Under the pieces are notes generated by a model. The model worked only from the letters and a program-made list of their open reading frames with translations, had not been told where the DNA came from and did no database searches. A stretch of 64,000 nt of DNA, from assembly GCF_004799685.1 (NCBI RefSeq), contig NZ_CP031311.1, forward strand, positions 124,001-188,000. Reading direction: 5' to 3'. The position numbers were made by a program, and so were the translations under genes. Each line of letters begins with the position of its first letter. Within the stretch, counting starts at the first letter, position 1. Shown here piece after piece: positions 25,946 through 33,939 of this stretch. This stretch comes from Halobellus limi. GTDB taxonomy: Archaea; Halobacteriota; Halobacteria; Halobacteriales; Haloferacaceae.

Positions 25946-26118
25946 GCGCCGAGAGTGGGCGGTCCCCGGACCGCATCTCCGACGTCGGCCGCGACGGTCC
26001 CCTCCCGGGGACGATAACATATGAAATCAGACACCGATTTCACACGGGCGGACTGATCGACTGTTTTACGCCGTTAGTGGTTTCGCTGATCAGTTAATTT
26101 ATCCGACAACTTCGATGG

Positions 26119-26125
26119 GTTTAAG
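26119..26125 (+). promoter_or_regulatory. TATA box of the lysW-argF operon
   Basis: gtttaag lies 25-31 bp before the lysW ATG. About 25 bp further upstream is the palindrome ctgatcag (near 26088), a possible operator. The 204-bp gap separates this promoter from argH. Confidence 0.6.
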
Positions 26126-26149
26126 TCGCTTCCTCGCCCATCGACGGGT

Positions 26150-26329
26150 ATGGCAGCAACCATCACCGCCGAAGACCCGCTGACCGGAGAGGAGATCGAG
26201 ATTCCCGCCGACGTCGAGGTCGGCGAGATCGTCGACAGTCCCGCGACCGGCGCGGAGCTGGAGGTCGTCTCGACCGATCCGCTGACACTCGAAGAGGCCC
26301 CGGAGCTCGAAGAGGACTGGGGCGAATAA
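26150..26329 (+). CDS. lysW: Amino-group carrier protein LysW/ArgW, cysteine-free form
   Basis: 59 aa, from ATG 26150 to TAA 26327-26329. The C-terminal EDWGE, whose last Glu receives the substrate amino group on its gamma-carboxyl, is intact. The fold-defining ELPADVEVGEI-type segment is present (EIEIPADVEVGEIVDSPATG) and is followed by GAELEVVS. Typical LysW has two CxxC pairs binding zinc; here there is no Cys at all. The carrier protects glutamate (and perhaps 2-aminoadipate) during conversion to ornithine (or lysine). argX starts 1 bp after the stop. Confidence 0.93.
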   Translation: MAATITAEDPLTGEEIEIPADVEVGEIVDSPATGAELEVVSTDPLTLEEAPELEEDWGE

Positions 26330-26330
26330 G

Positions 26331-27203
26331 ATGAAGGTTGGGCTGCTCTACTCCCGGATTCGGAAGGACGAGAAGCTCCTCCTCACGGAGCTTCGCGAGC
26401 GCGGCCACGAGGTGGAGAAGATCGACGTCCGGAAGGAGCAGTTCAACATCGCCGAACCGCCGGAATCGTTCGACGGCGTCGATCTCGTCGTCGACCGCTG
26501 TCTGGCGACGAGTCGCAGCCTCTACACGACGCAGTTCCTCGACGCCTACGACGTCCCCGTCGTCAACAGCGCCGAGACTGCGGACGTCTGCGCCGACAAG
26601 GTGAAGAACAGCCTCGCGCTCGAACGCGCTGGCGTGCCGACGCCGAACACGGAGGTCGCCTACACCGTCGACTCCGCGATGGAGACCATCGAGGAGTTCG
26701 GCTACCCCTGCGTCCTGAAGCCCGTCGTGGGCTCGTGGGGCCGCCTGATGGCGAAGGTCGAGACCCCCTCGGCCGCCGAGGCCATCCTCGAACACAAGGC
26801 GACGCTGGGGCACTACCAGCACAAGGTGTTCTACGTCCAGGAGTTCGTCGAGAAGCCCGGCCGCGACATCCGCGTCCTGGCGGCCGACGGCGAACCGATC
26901 GCCGCGGAGACGCGCTCGTCGGACCACTGGCTCACCAACGCCTCGAAGGGCGGCGAGGTGGCCGAGTTCGAGCTCGACGACCGCGCGAGAGAACTCGTCG
27001 CCGCCGCCTCCGACGCCGTCGGCGGCGGCCTGCTCGGCGTCGACCTGATGGAGACCGGATCGGACTACACCGTCCACGAGGTCAACCACACCGTCGAGTT
27101 CAAGGCGCTGAACGACGCCGTCGACGTCGACGTCCCCGCGAGGGTCGTCGACTGGCTCGAATCGAAAGCCGAACAAGCGGCGGAGACAGAGACGACTGTA
27201 TGA
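26331..27203 (+). CDS. argX: Glutamate/2-aminoadipate-LysW ligase
   Basis: 290 aa ATP-grasp ligase of the LysX/ArgX/RimK family. It joins the alpha-amino group of glutamate (or 2-aminoadipate) to the C-terminal Glu of LysW. Visible blocks are GYPCVLKPVVGSWGRLMAKV (about 124-143), YVQEFVEKPGRDIRVLAADG (about 170-189) and the metal-binding DLMETGSDYTVHEVNHTVEFK near 240-260. Haloarchaea usually make lysine by the diaminopimelate route, so the arginine role is the likelier one. It overlaps argC by 4 bp (ATGA). Confidence 0.93.
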   Translation: MKVGLLYSRIRKDEKLLLTELRERGHEVEKIDVRKEQFNIAEPPESFDGVDLVVDRCLATSRSLYTTQFLDAYDVPVVNSAETADVCADKVKNSLALERAGVPTPNTEVAYTVDSAMETIEEFGYPCVLKPVVGSWGRLMAKVETPSAAEAILEHKATLGHYQHKVFYVQEFVEKPGRDIRVLAADGEPIAAETRSSDHWLTNASKGGEVAEFELDDRARELVAAASDAVGGGLLGVDLMETGSDYTVHEVNHTVEFKALNDAVDVDVPARVVDWLESKAEQAAETETTV

Positions 27204-28270
27204 GTGCTTCCCACACGGACGCCGGCGACGACGCGGCCTACACCGCCTCCGTCGTCGGCGGCTCGGGGTTCACCGGCGGCGAACTCCTTCGCCTCCTGTA
27301 TCAGCACCCCGAATTCGACGTCGTGCAGGCGACGAGCCGCTCGAAGGAGCGCAAGACGGTCGGGCACGTCCACCCGAACCTCCGCGAGATGGATCTGCGC
27401 TTTACCTCCCCCGAGGACCTCGAATCCGTCGACGTGCTCTTCGCGGCGACGCCGCACGGCGTCTCGATGGAGCACGTCGACGAGTTCCGAGACGCGGCGG
27501 ACACGGTCGTCGACCTCTCGGCTGACTTCCGGCTGGATTCGGAGGACCAGTACGACGAGTGGTACGACGGGCACGTCTGTCCCGAGTACCTGGAGAAGTC
27601 GGAGTACGCCCTGCCGGAGATAAACAGGGAAAATCTCCCCGGCGCGGACCTCATCGCCTCCGGCGGCTGCAACGCCACCGCGACGATCCTCGGGCTGAAG
27701 CCGCTTTTCGACGCCGGCATCCTGGAGGGCGACGAGCAGGCGGTCGTCGACGTGAAGGTCGGCTCCTCGGAGGGCGGCGCCGGCGGCGGCGACGCCTCCA
27801 GTCACCCCGAGCGCTCGGGCATCGTCCGCCCGTACGCGCCGACGGGGCACCGCCACGAGGCCGAGATCGAGCAGTTCCTCGGCCTCTCGGTCTCCTTCAC
27901 CGTCCACGCGGTCGACATGACCCGCGGCGCGAGCGCGACCTGCCACCTCTTCCCGAACGCGCCCGTCTCGAAGGGCGACCTCTGGACGGCCTACCGCGAG
28001 GCCTACGCCGACGAGCCGTTTATGCGGACCGTCGCTGGCGGTGGCGGCGTCTACCGCTACCCCGAGCCGAAGGCCGTCGCCGGGACCAACTTCGGCGAGG
28101 TCGGCTTCGAGGTCGACCCCGGCAATCGCAGACTGGTCGTCTTCTCGGCGATCGACAACATGATGAAGGGATCGGCCGGACAGGCCGTCCACGCCGCGAA
28201 CGTCGCGCTCGGCATCGAGGAGACCGCCGGCCTGGAGTTCGCCGGCCTCCACCCCGTCGGCGCACCCTGA
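27200..28270 (+). CDS. argC: LysW-gamma-glutamyl-phosphate reductase (ArgC/LysY)
   Basis: 356 aa. It reduces LysW-bound glutamyl phosphate to the semialdehyde with NADPH. The N-terminal Rossmann motif is VVGGSGFTGGELLRLL (about 15-30). The catalytic Cys is in SGGCNATATI (about 155-164), and HPERSGIVRPYAPTGHRHEAEI holds the conserved His. The ATG overlaps the argX stop. argB begins 35 bp after this stop. Confidence 0.95.
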   Translation: MSASHTDAGDDAAYTASVVGGSGFTGGELLRLLYQHPEFDVVQATSRSKERKTVGHVHPNLREMDLRFTSPEDLESVDVLFAATPHGVSMEHVDEFRDAADTVVDLSADFRLDSEDQYDEWYDGHVCPEYLEKSEYALPEINRENLPGADLIASGGCNATATILGLKPLFDAGILEGDEQAVVDVKVGSSEGGAGGGDASSHPERSGIVRPYAPTGHRHEAEIEQFLGLSVSFTVHAVDMTRGASATCHLFPNAPVSKGDLWTAYREAYADEPFMRTVAGGGGVYRYPEPKAVAGTNFGEVGFEVDPGNRRLVVFSAIDNMMKGSAGQAVHAANVALGIEETAGLEFAGLHPVGAP

Positions 28271-28305
28271 CGAGCACCGATTCTCACGCACCACGAAGGA
28301 CACGT

Positions 28306-29403
28306 ATGACCACCGAACCCACCACCCACGACGACGCACGCGACGCCCGCCAGACGCAGCAGTTCGAGACCGAGGCGGCGCGACCGCTCCGGACCGACGG
28401 CGGTCGACCCGCGGCGGACGCCGACAGCGGCGTCGCTTCCGAGCGCGTCGTCATCGACGGTGACGCCCTGACAGACGGCGGCAGCGACGCGTCGCGCCCG
28501 CCGGTCGTCGTGAAGGTCGGCGGCGCGCGCGCGGTCGATCCCGCGGGCGCGGTAGAGGACGTGGCCGAACTCGTCGCCGACGGGCGCGAGGTCGTCGTCG
28601 TCCACGGCGGCTCGACCGCCGTCGACGACACCCTCGAAGAACTGGGCGAGGAGCCCACGTACGTCGAGACGCCCGGCGGCGTCGTCGGGCGCTTCACCGA
28701 CGAGCGCACGATGGAGGTGTTCTCGATGGTGATGCCGGGGAAATTGAACACCGACCTCACGGTCACCCTTCGCAACGCCGGCGTCGACGCGCTCGGCCTT
28801 TCCGGAGTGGACGGCGGCCTCCTGACCGGACCGCGCAAGTCGGCCGTCCGGGTGATCGAGAACGGGAAAAAGAAGATCAAGCGCGGCGATCACTCGGGGA
28901 AGATCACCGAGGTGAACGGGTCGCTGCTCGAAACCCTGCTCGCCGACGGCTACACGCCGGTCGTGACCGTCCCGATGCTCGCCGACGACGGCGTCGCGGT
29001 CAACGCCGACGCCGACCGCGCCGCGGCGGCCGTCGCCGGCGCGCTCGGGGCGGAACTGGTCGTCCTCACGGACGTCGCCGGCGTCTACGCCGACCCCGAC
29101 GACGCGTCGACGCTGATCGGGTCGGTGTCGACGCCCGACGAATTTGATACACTGAAAGACGCTGCGGAAGGATTTATGACGAAGAAGGTGATGGCGGCGA
29201 AGGAGGCGCTCGACGGCGGCGCGGTGACGGTCGTCGTCGCCAACGCGAACGCCGACGACCCGATCCTGGCTGCACTCGATGGCAGTGGGACGCACATCCA
29301 CGCGAGCGCGGTCGTGGACGACGCTTCGGAGGAGACGGACGACACTTCGGGGGAGACGGACGATACGGGCGACGACGCCGACGAGACGGAGGTGACACAA
29401 TGA
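28306..29403 (+). CDS. argB: LysW-aminoadipate/glutamate kinase (ArgB/LysZ)
   Basis: 365 aa. An amino-acid kinase fold starts at about residue 66 with PPVVVKVGGARAVDP, followed by VVVHGGSTAVDD and GLSGVDGGLL. The insertion KKKIKRGDHSGKITEVNGSLL is typical of LysZ/ArgB of the carrier pathway. It phosphorylates the side-chain carboxyl of LysW-glutamate. The first 65 residues and last 25 residues are low-complexity acidic segments, and the true start might be further in. The stop overlaps argD (ATGA). Confidence 0.93.
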   Translation: MTTEPTTHDDARDARQTQQFETEAARPLRTDGGRPAADADSGVASERVVIDGDALTDGGSDASRPPVVVKVGGARAVDPAGAVEDVAELVADGREVVVVHGGSTAVDDTLEELGEEPTYVETPGGVVGRFTDERTMEVFSMVMPGKLNTDLTVTLRNAGVDALGLSGVDGGLLTGPRKSAVRVIENGKKKIKRGDHSGKITEVNGSLLETLLADGYTPVVTVPMLADDGVAVNADADRAAAAVAGALGAELVVLTDVAGVYADPDDASTLIGSVSTPDEFDTLKDAAEGFMTKKVMAAKEALDGGAVTVVVANANADDPILAALDGSGTHIHASAVVDDASEETDDTSGETDDTGDDADETEVTQ

Positions 29404-30539
29404 CCGGCGGATTCGTCTTCTCGGAGAAACCGATACAGATCGAATCGGGCGAGGGCGCGTACCTCTACGGCGAAGACGGCACCGAGTACCTCGACTTCGG
29501 GGCCTCCTACGCCGTCGCCTCGCTCGGGCACTCCCACCCCGCGGTGACGGAAGCCATCCAGGAGCAGGCCGCGAAACTGACCTACGTCCAGGCGTCGTAC
29601 CCGGTCGACGTCCGCACGGAACTGTACGAGAAGCTCGCGACGCTCGCGCCGGGCGACGCGGACAACGTCTGGCTCTGTAACTCCGGGACCGAGGCCAACG
29701 AGGCGGCGATGAAGTTCGCCCGCTCCGCGACGGGCCGCTCGAAGATCGTCGCGACCAAGCGCGGCTTCCACGGCCGGACGCTGGGGGCGCTCGCGATGAC
29801 CTGGAAGGACAAGTACAAGGAGCCGTTCGAGCCGCTGGCCGGCGGCGTCGAGTTCGTTCCCTACGGGGATGAAGAGGCGCTCGCCGACGCCGTCGACGAG
29901 GAGACGGCCGCGCTCTTCTTAGAGCCGATCCAGGGCGAGGGCGGTATCCACCCCGCCTCCGCGGAGTACCTCCGTCACGCGCGCGAGGTGACCGAGGAGG
30001 CGGGCGCGGCGCTCGTCTTCGACGAGATCCAGACCGGCGTCGGGCGCACGGGCGACCTGTGGGCCTGCGAGGGCGTCGGCGTCGAACCCGACATCCTCAC
30101 GTCGGCGAAGGGAATCGCCAACGGCCTGCCCCTGGGGACGACCCTGGTGAAGGACTGGATCGCGGAGGACCCCGGCGACCACGGGTCGACGTTCTCCGGT
30201 GGCCCCGTCGTCTGCGCCGCGGCCAACGCCACCCTCGACACGGTCGTCGAGGAGGACGTTCCGGGTCACGCCGCCGCGGTCGGCGAGTACCTCCGGAGCG
30301 AACTGGAGGCCGCCGTCGACGAACACGATCTGCCCGTCCGCGAGGTGCGCGGCGTCGGTCTGATGATCGGCATCCAGGTGAAGCGCGGCGCGAACCGCGT
30401 GCTCAAGAACCTCGCGCTGTCCGAGCAGATCCTGGCGCTGCCGGCCGGCCGGACGGTCGTCCGCCTGCTCCCGCCGCTCGTGATCGACGAGCGCCACGCC
30501 GACCAGTTCGTCGACTCCCTCGTGGAGGTGCTGCAATGA
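29400..30539 (+). CDS. argD: LysW-ornithine/lysine aminotransferase
   Basis: 379 aa class III aminotransferase. It converts LysW-glutamate semialdehyde to LysW-ornithine using glutamate. The PLP site is seen in VFDEIQTGVGRTGDLWACE (about 205-223) and the Schiff-base Lys in TSAKGIANGLPLG (about 233-245). GSTFSGGPVVCAAANATLD follows. It overlaps both neighbours by 4 bp, so the order argB-argD-argE is translationally coupled. Confidence 0.95.
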   Translation: MTGGFVFSEKPIQIESGEGAYLYGEDGTEYLDFGASYAVASLGHSHPAVTEAIQEQAAKLTYVQASYPVDVRTELYEKLATLAPGDADNVWLCNSGTEANEAAMKFARSATGRSKIVATKRGFHGRTLGALAMTWKDKYKEPFEPLAGGVEFVPYGDEEALADAVDEETAALFLEPIQGEGGIHPASAEYLRHAREVTEEAGAALVFDEIQTGVGRTGDLWACEGVGVEPDILTSAKGIANGLPLGTTLVKDWIAEDPGDHGSTFSGGPVVCAAANATLDTVVEEDVPGHAAAVGEYLRSELEAAVDEHDLPVREVRGVGLMIGIQVKRGANRVLKNLALSEQILALPAGRTVVRLLPPLVIDERHADQFVDSLVEVLQ

Positions 30540-31681
30540 GCGCCGAACTCGACGACGAGGAGGTCGCGACCGACGGCGAGTCGGTGCCGGCGGGCGAGGG
30601 CGACGCCGTCGAATTCACGATGAACCACGGCGTCTTCGAAGTCGAAGAGAACCTCACCGAGGGGCTGACCGACGCGCAGACGCTGCTCGCGGACCTGGTC
30701 TCGATCCCCTCTCCCTCGGGTGACGAGGGAGCCGCCACCGAGCGCCTGAAGGCCTTCTTCGAGGAACACGACCGCGAGGTGTGGATCGACGAGGTCGGCA
30801 ACGTCCGCGCGCCCGCGGACGACTCGGTGCTTCTGACCTCTCACATCGACACCGTCCCCGGCGACGTCCCGGTGAAGGTCGAGAACGGCGTGCTGTGGGG
30901 TCGCGGGAGCGTGGACGCCACTGGGCCGCTGGCGGCGATGGCCGTCGCGGCCGTCGAGACCGGCGTCTCCTTCGTCGGCGTCGTCCAGGAGGAGACCAGT
31001 TCCCGCGGCGCGTGGCACCTCGTCGAGGACCGCGACGCGCCCGAGGCGGTCATCAACGGCGAACCCTCCGGCTGGGACGGCATCACGCTCGGCTACCGCG
31101 GCTTCCTCTCGGGGACGTACGTCTCGACGAGCGAACTCGGCCACTCCTCGCGCCCGGAGGACAACGCGATCCAGTCGGCCGTCAACTGGTGGTCGAGCGT
31201 CGCGGAGTTCTTCGACGAGGACGAGTCCGACGGCGTCTTCGACACCGTGACGACGAAGCCGGTCCGCTTCGACGGCGGTCCCACCGAGGACGGCCTCGCC
31301 GTCGAGGCGACCGTCGACGTGCAGTTCCGCGTCCCGCCGAAGTTCACCATCGACGACATCAGGGAGGTCGCCGAGGGCGAACTCACCCGCGGCGGCGTCC
31401 ACTGGGAGAAGCCGATTCCGCCGGTGATGACCAGCCCACGGACGGAGGTCGCCCGCGCGTTCCGCGTCGGGATCCGCGAGGCCGGCGGCGAGCCGAGGCT
31501 GCTCAGAAAGACCGGGACCAGCGACATGAACATCTTCGCCGGCACGTGGGACTGCCCGATGGCGACCTACGGCCCCGGCGACTCCGAGCTGGATCACGCG
31601 CCGAACGAACACCTCGACCTCGCGGAGTACGACAGCTCGATCGACGTGCTCGTCGACGTCTGCGAGCGCCTACAGGAGTGA
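30536..31681 (+). CDS. argE: LysW-ornithine/lysine hydrolase (LysK/ArgE type)
   Basis: 381 aa M20-family metallopeptidase. It releases ornithine (or lysine) from LysW. Metal-ligand blocks are LLTSHIDTVPGD (about 101-112), WGRGSVDATGPLAAM (about 121-135), VVQEETSSRGAWHL with the general-base Glu, and NGEPSGWDGI. The C-terminal HAPNEHLDL holds the last ligand. The first 30 residues are an acidic extension. argF starts 5 bp downstream. Confidence 0.93.
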   Translation: MSAELDDEEVATDGESVPAGEGDAVEFTMNHGVFEVEENLTEGLTDAQTLLADLVSIPSPSGDEGAATERLKAFFEEHDREVWIDEVGNVRAPADDSVLLTSHIDTVPGDVPVKVENGVLWGRGSVDATGPLAAMAVAAVETGVSFVGVVQEETSSRGAWHLVEDRDAPEAVINGEPSGWDGITLGYRGFLSGTYVSTSELGHSSRPEDNAIQSAVNWWSSVAEFFDEDESDGVFDTVTTKPVRFDGGPTEDGLAVEATVDVQFRVPPKFTIDDIREVAEGELTRGGVHWEKPIPPVMTSPRTEVARAFRVGIREAGGEPRLLRKTGTSDMNIFAGTWDCPMATYGPGDSELDHAPNEHLDLAEYDSSIDVLVDVCERLQE

Positions 31682-31686
31682 GAGAG

Positions 31687-32586
31687 ATGCTCGAAACCGA
31701 CCACTTCCTCGACATCGACGACCTGACGACCGACGAACTGCAGACGGTCCTCGACCGCGCCGCCGCGATCAAGGCCGGAGAGGACGCGGTCCAACTCTCC
31801 GATCAGACGCTCGGGATGCTCTTCGAGAAGCCGAGCACCCGCACGCGGATCTCCTTCGAGACCGGGATGACACAGCTCGGCGGCCACGCCATCTTCCTCG
31901 GCCCCGACGACATCCAGCTCGGTCACGGCGAGCCCCTCTCTGACACCTCTCGGGTCCTCTCGCGGTACGTCGACGCCGTGATGGCCCGACTGTTCGACCA
32001 CGAGGACTTACTGGAGATCGCCGAGTACTCCGACGTCCCGGTCGTCAACGGCCTCACCGACGACGCCCACCCCTGTCAGACGCTCGCGGACCTGTTGACG
32101 ATCGACGAGGCCTTCGGCGGCTTCGACGACGTGCAGGCCGCCTGGGTCGGCGACGGCAACAACGTCGGCCAGTCGTTCGTGATCGGCGCGGCGATGGTCG
32201 GACTGGATCTGACGGTCGCGACGCCGGAGGACTACGGGATGGACGACGACGTCCTCGAACAGGCGGCGGACCTCGGCCACGAGCCGACGATCGTCGACGA
32301 CCCGAAGGACGCCGTCGACGACGCCGACGTCGTCTACACCGACGTGTGGATCTCGATGGGCCAGGAGGACCAGCGTCACGAGAAACTGGCGGCCTTCGAC
32401 GGCTACCAGGTGAACGAGCGCCTGCTCGCCGACTCCGACGCGCAGGTGATGCACTGTCTGCCCGCCCACCGCGGCGAGGAGATCACCGACGACGTGCTCG
32501 AATCCGACCGCGCGCTCGTCTGGGACCAGGCCGAGAACCGCCTGCACGCCCAGAAGGGGCTGCTCGTCGAACTGCTCGACGCCTGA
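31687..32586 (+). CDS. argF: Ornithine carbamoyltransferase
   Basis: 299 aa. It makes citrulline from ornithine and carbamoyl phosphate. The carbamoyl-phosphate motif is KPSTRTRISFE (about 49-59), with HPCQTLADLLT (about 130-140) and the ornithine loop HCLPAHRGEE (about 257-266). The order argF-last means the operon makes ornithine and converts it to citrulline, and argGH finish arginine. Confidence 0.96.
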   Translation: MLETDHFLDIDDLTTDELQTVLDRAAAIKAGEDAVQLSDQTLGMLFEKPSTRTRISFETGMTQLGGHAIFLGPDDIQLGHGEPLSDTSRVLSRYVDAVMARLFDHEDLLEIAEYSDVPVVNGLTDDAHPCQTLADLLTIDEAFGGFDDVQAAWVGDGNNVGQSFVIGAAMVGLDLTVATPEDYGMDDDVLEQAADLGHEPTIVDDPKDAVDDADVVYTDVWISMGQEDQRHEKLAAFDGYQVNERLLADSDAQVMHCLPAHRGEEITDDVLESDRALVWDQAENRLHAQKGLLVELLDA

Positions 32587-32777
32587 TACTGGTTACCCTC
32601 ACTTCTCACCGCCGAGCGCACCCCCGTTGCCGGCGCTCGGCGGTACGAGACGAGAGTAGTCGTTATGAATCGGCTACCGGTATCGATACCGTCCGCCATC
32701 GGTGCACCGGCGGTACCCCCACCGACGGCGACCGCTTTTATCTGCCTGTGGTCGAAGAACCGGGTAGCGACGTTCGC

Positions 32778-33263
32778 ATGATGGACGACCCGGACGCGGA
32801 CTCCGAGGCCCCGCCGCGGCGGCTCGACGCGTGGATCGACCGAACAGCGAGTCGCATCGAGGACTTCATCAACGTCGTCGAACTCGCCGCGGCGGCGATC
32901 TTCGCGCTCCTTTTCGCCATCGGCGTCGTCGACCTCGCCCTTCAGATCGTCGAGACCGCGGCCGACGGGAACATCACCGACCCGCTGGCCGTCATCGACA
33001 TCATCGACACGGGGCTGTTGCTCCTGATAATCGTCGAGGTCTACCAGACGGTCATCGCCTACACCCGGCGGAGCGAGACCCGCAGGATCGTCCGCCTGAT
33101 CATCTACACCGGGATCATCGCGATGGTCCGAAAGGTGATCATCTTCCGGACCGGCGAGTACGCGACGACCGGGGACGCGCTCCTGGCGGCGGCCGCCTAC
33201 ACGCTCGCGCTGGTCGGACTGGGCGTCATCCTCCTCGTCGAGCAGCGGGTGGTCGGCGACTGA
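32778..33263 (+). CDS. PsiE-family membrane protein
   Basis: 161 aa, four hydrophobic segments after an acidic N-terminus. The spacing and the segment RRIVRLIIYTGIIAMVRKVIIF resemble the phosphate-starvation-inducible PsiE family, whose biochemical role is unknown. A TATA-like cttttatc (about 32734-32741) lies about 40 bp before the ATG. An in-frame GTG at 32748 is an alternative start but would be too close to the box. Confidence 0.72.
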   Translation: MMDDPDADSEAPPRRLDAWIDRTASRIEDFINVVELAAAAIFALLFAIGVVDLALQIVETAADGNITDPLAVIDIIDTGLLLLIIVEVYQTVIAYTRRSETRRIVRLIIYTGIIAMVRKVIIFRTGEYATTGDALLAAAAYTLALVGLGVILLVEQRVVGD

Positions 33264-33314
33264 ACCGCGGTGATCCGACGGAGGCGACCGCGCTCGGATC
33301 GCCGCCGTCCCGCG

Positions 33315-33776
33315 TCAGCGTCCCTGCAGGCCGGCGTAGACGCCGCCGAGGACCGCGCCGTAGACCACGTGGCCGACGAGGCTCATCACGCTCACGTTCG
33401 GCAGGGGCGGGTTCGCCGGCGAGCCGACGGCCGAGAGCCAGACCGGCATCACGAGGACGGCGAGGGCGACCCACAGGACCACGCCGTAGCCGACGCCGAA
33501 GGCCAGACTCTTCGCCGTCGTCAGGTCGGCCTGCGTCGAGGCGAGCGCGGCGAAGACCATCCCCAACACCGCCCCGTGGGCCACGTGAATCGTGAACCCC
33601 GCGGCGCCGCCCGAGAGGAAGTACATCGAGGGGATCGCGACTTCGAGGACGGGGCGCATCTGCATCACCATCAGCGCGCCCATCACGATGCCCGCCACGA
33701 CGCCGGCGGCGACGCCGTACTGCCACGTGTTCTCGGTTACCTGTGCTGTCGTCGTCGTGTTCGTTTCGGTCGCCAT
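33315..33776 (-). CDS. Four-helix membrane protein (DUF6789-like)
   Basis: 153 aa with four hydrophobic segments: AAGVVAGIVMGALMVMQM, an IPSMYFLSGGAAGFTIHVAHG region, YGVVLWVALAVLVMPVWL and VGHVVYGAVLGGVYAGL. Similar haloarchaeal proteins are often labelled histidine kinase in databases, but there is no kinase domain here. Function unknown. The ATG at 33776 starts before a Thr-rich tail; longer frames overlap the upstream promoter region. Confidence 0.7.
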   Translation of the reverse strand: MATETNTTTTAQVTENTWQYGVAAGVVAGIVMGALMVMQMRPVLEVAIPSMYFLSGGAAGFTIHVAHGAVLGMVFAALASTQADLTTAKSLAFGVGYGVVLWVALAVLVMPVWLSAVGSPANPPLPNVSVMSLVGHVVYGAVLGGVYAGLQGR

Positions 33777-33908
33777 ACTAGGGGGAGACCGCGTCCGTCC
33801 GAATAACGCCACCTCGGCGGCGCGGTCCGGACGCACGAGGCCGATAGAATTATGTCATATGGTACCGTCCCTCTCTAGGTCGGATTCGGCCGTGCCGACC
33901 GTCCGAGG

Positions 33909-33916
33909 CTTTTAAT
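33909..33916 (+). promoter_or_regulatory. TATA box of the XPD/DinG-type helicase gene
   Basis: cttttaat, 24-31 bp before the GTG start at 33940. This supports both the GTG and leaderless transcription. Confidence 0.6.
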
Positions 33917-33939
33917 TCGAGGAGGGCGGAGAGACCACC

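Noticed and set aside
30266-31612. 448-aa minus-strand ORF opposite argE
   Set aside because: Shadow of the third-position G/C bias of argE; no start signal or known domain.
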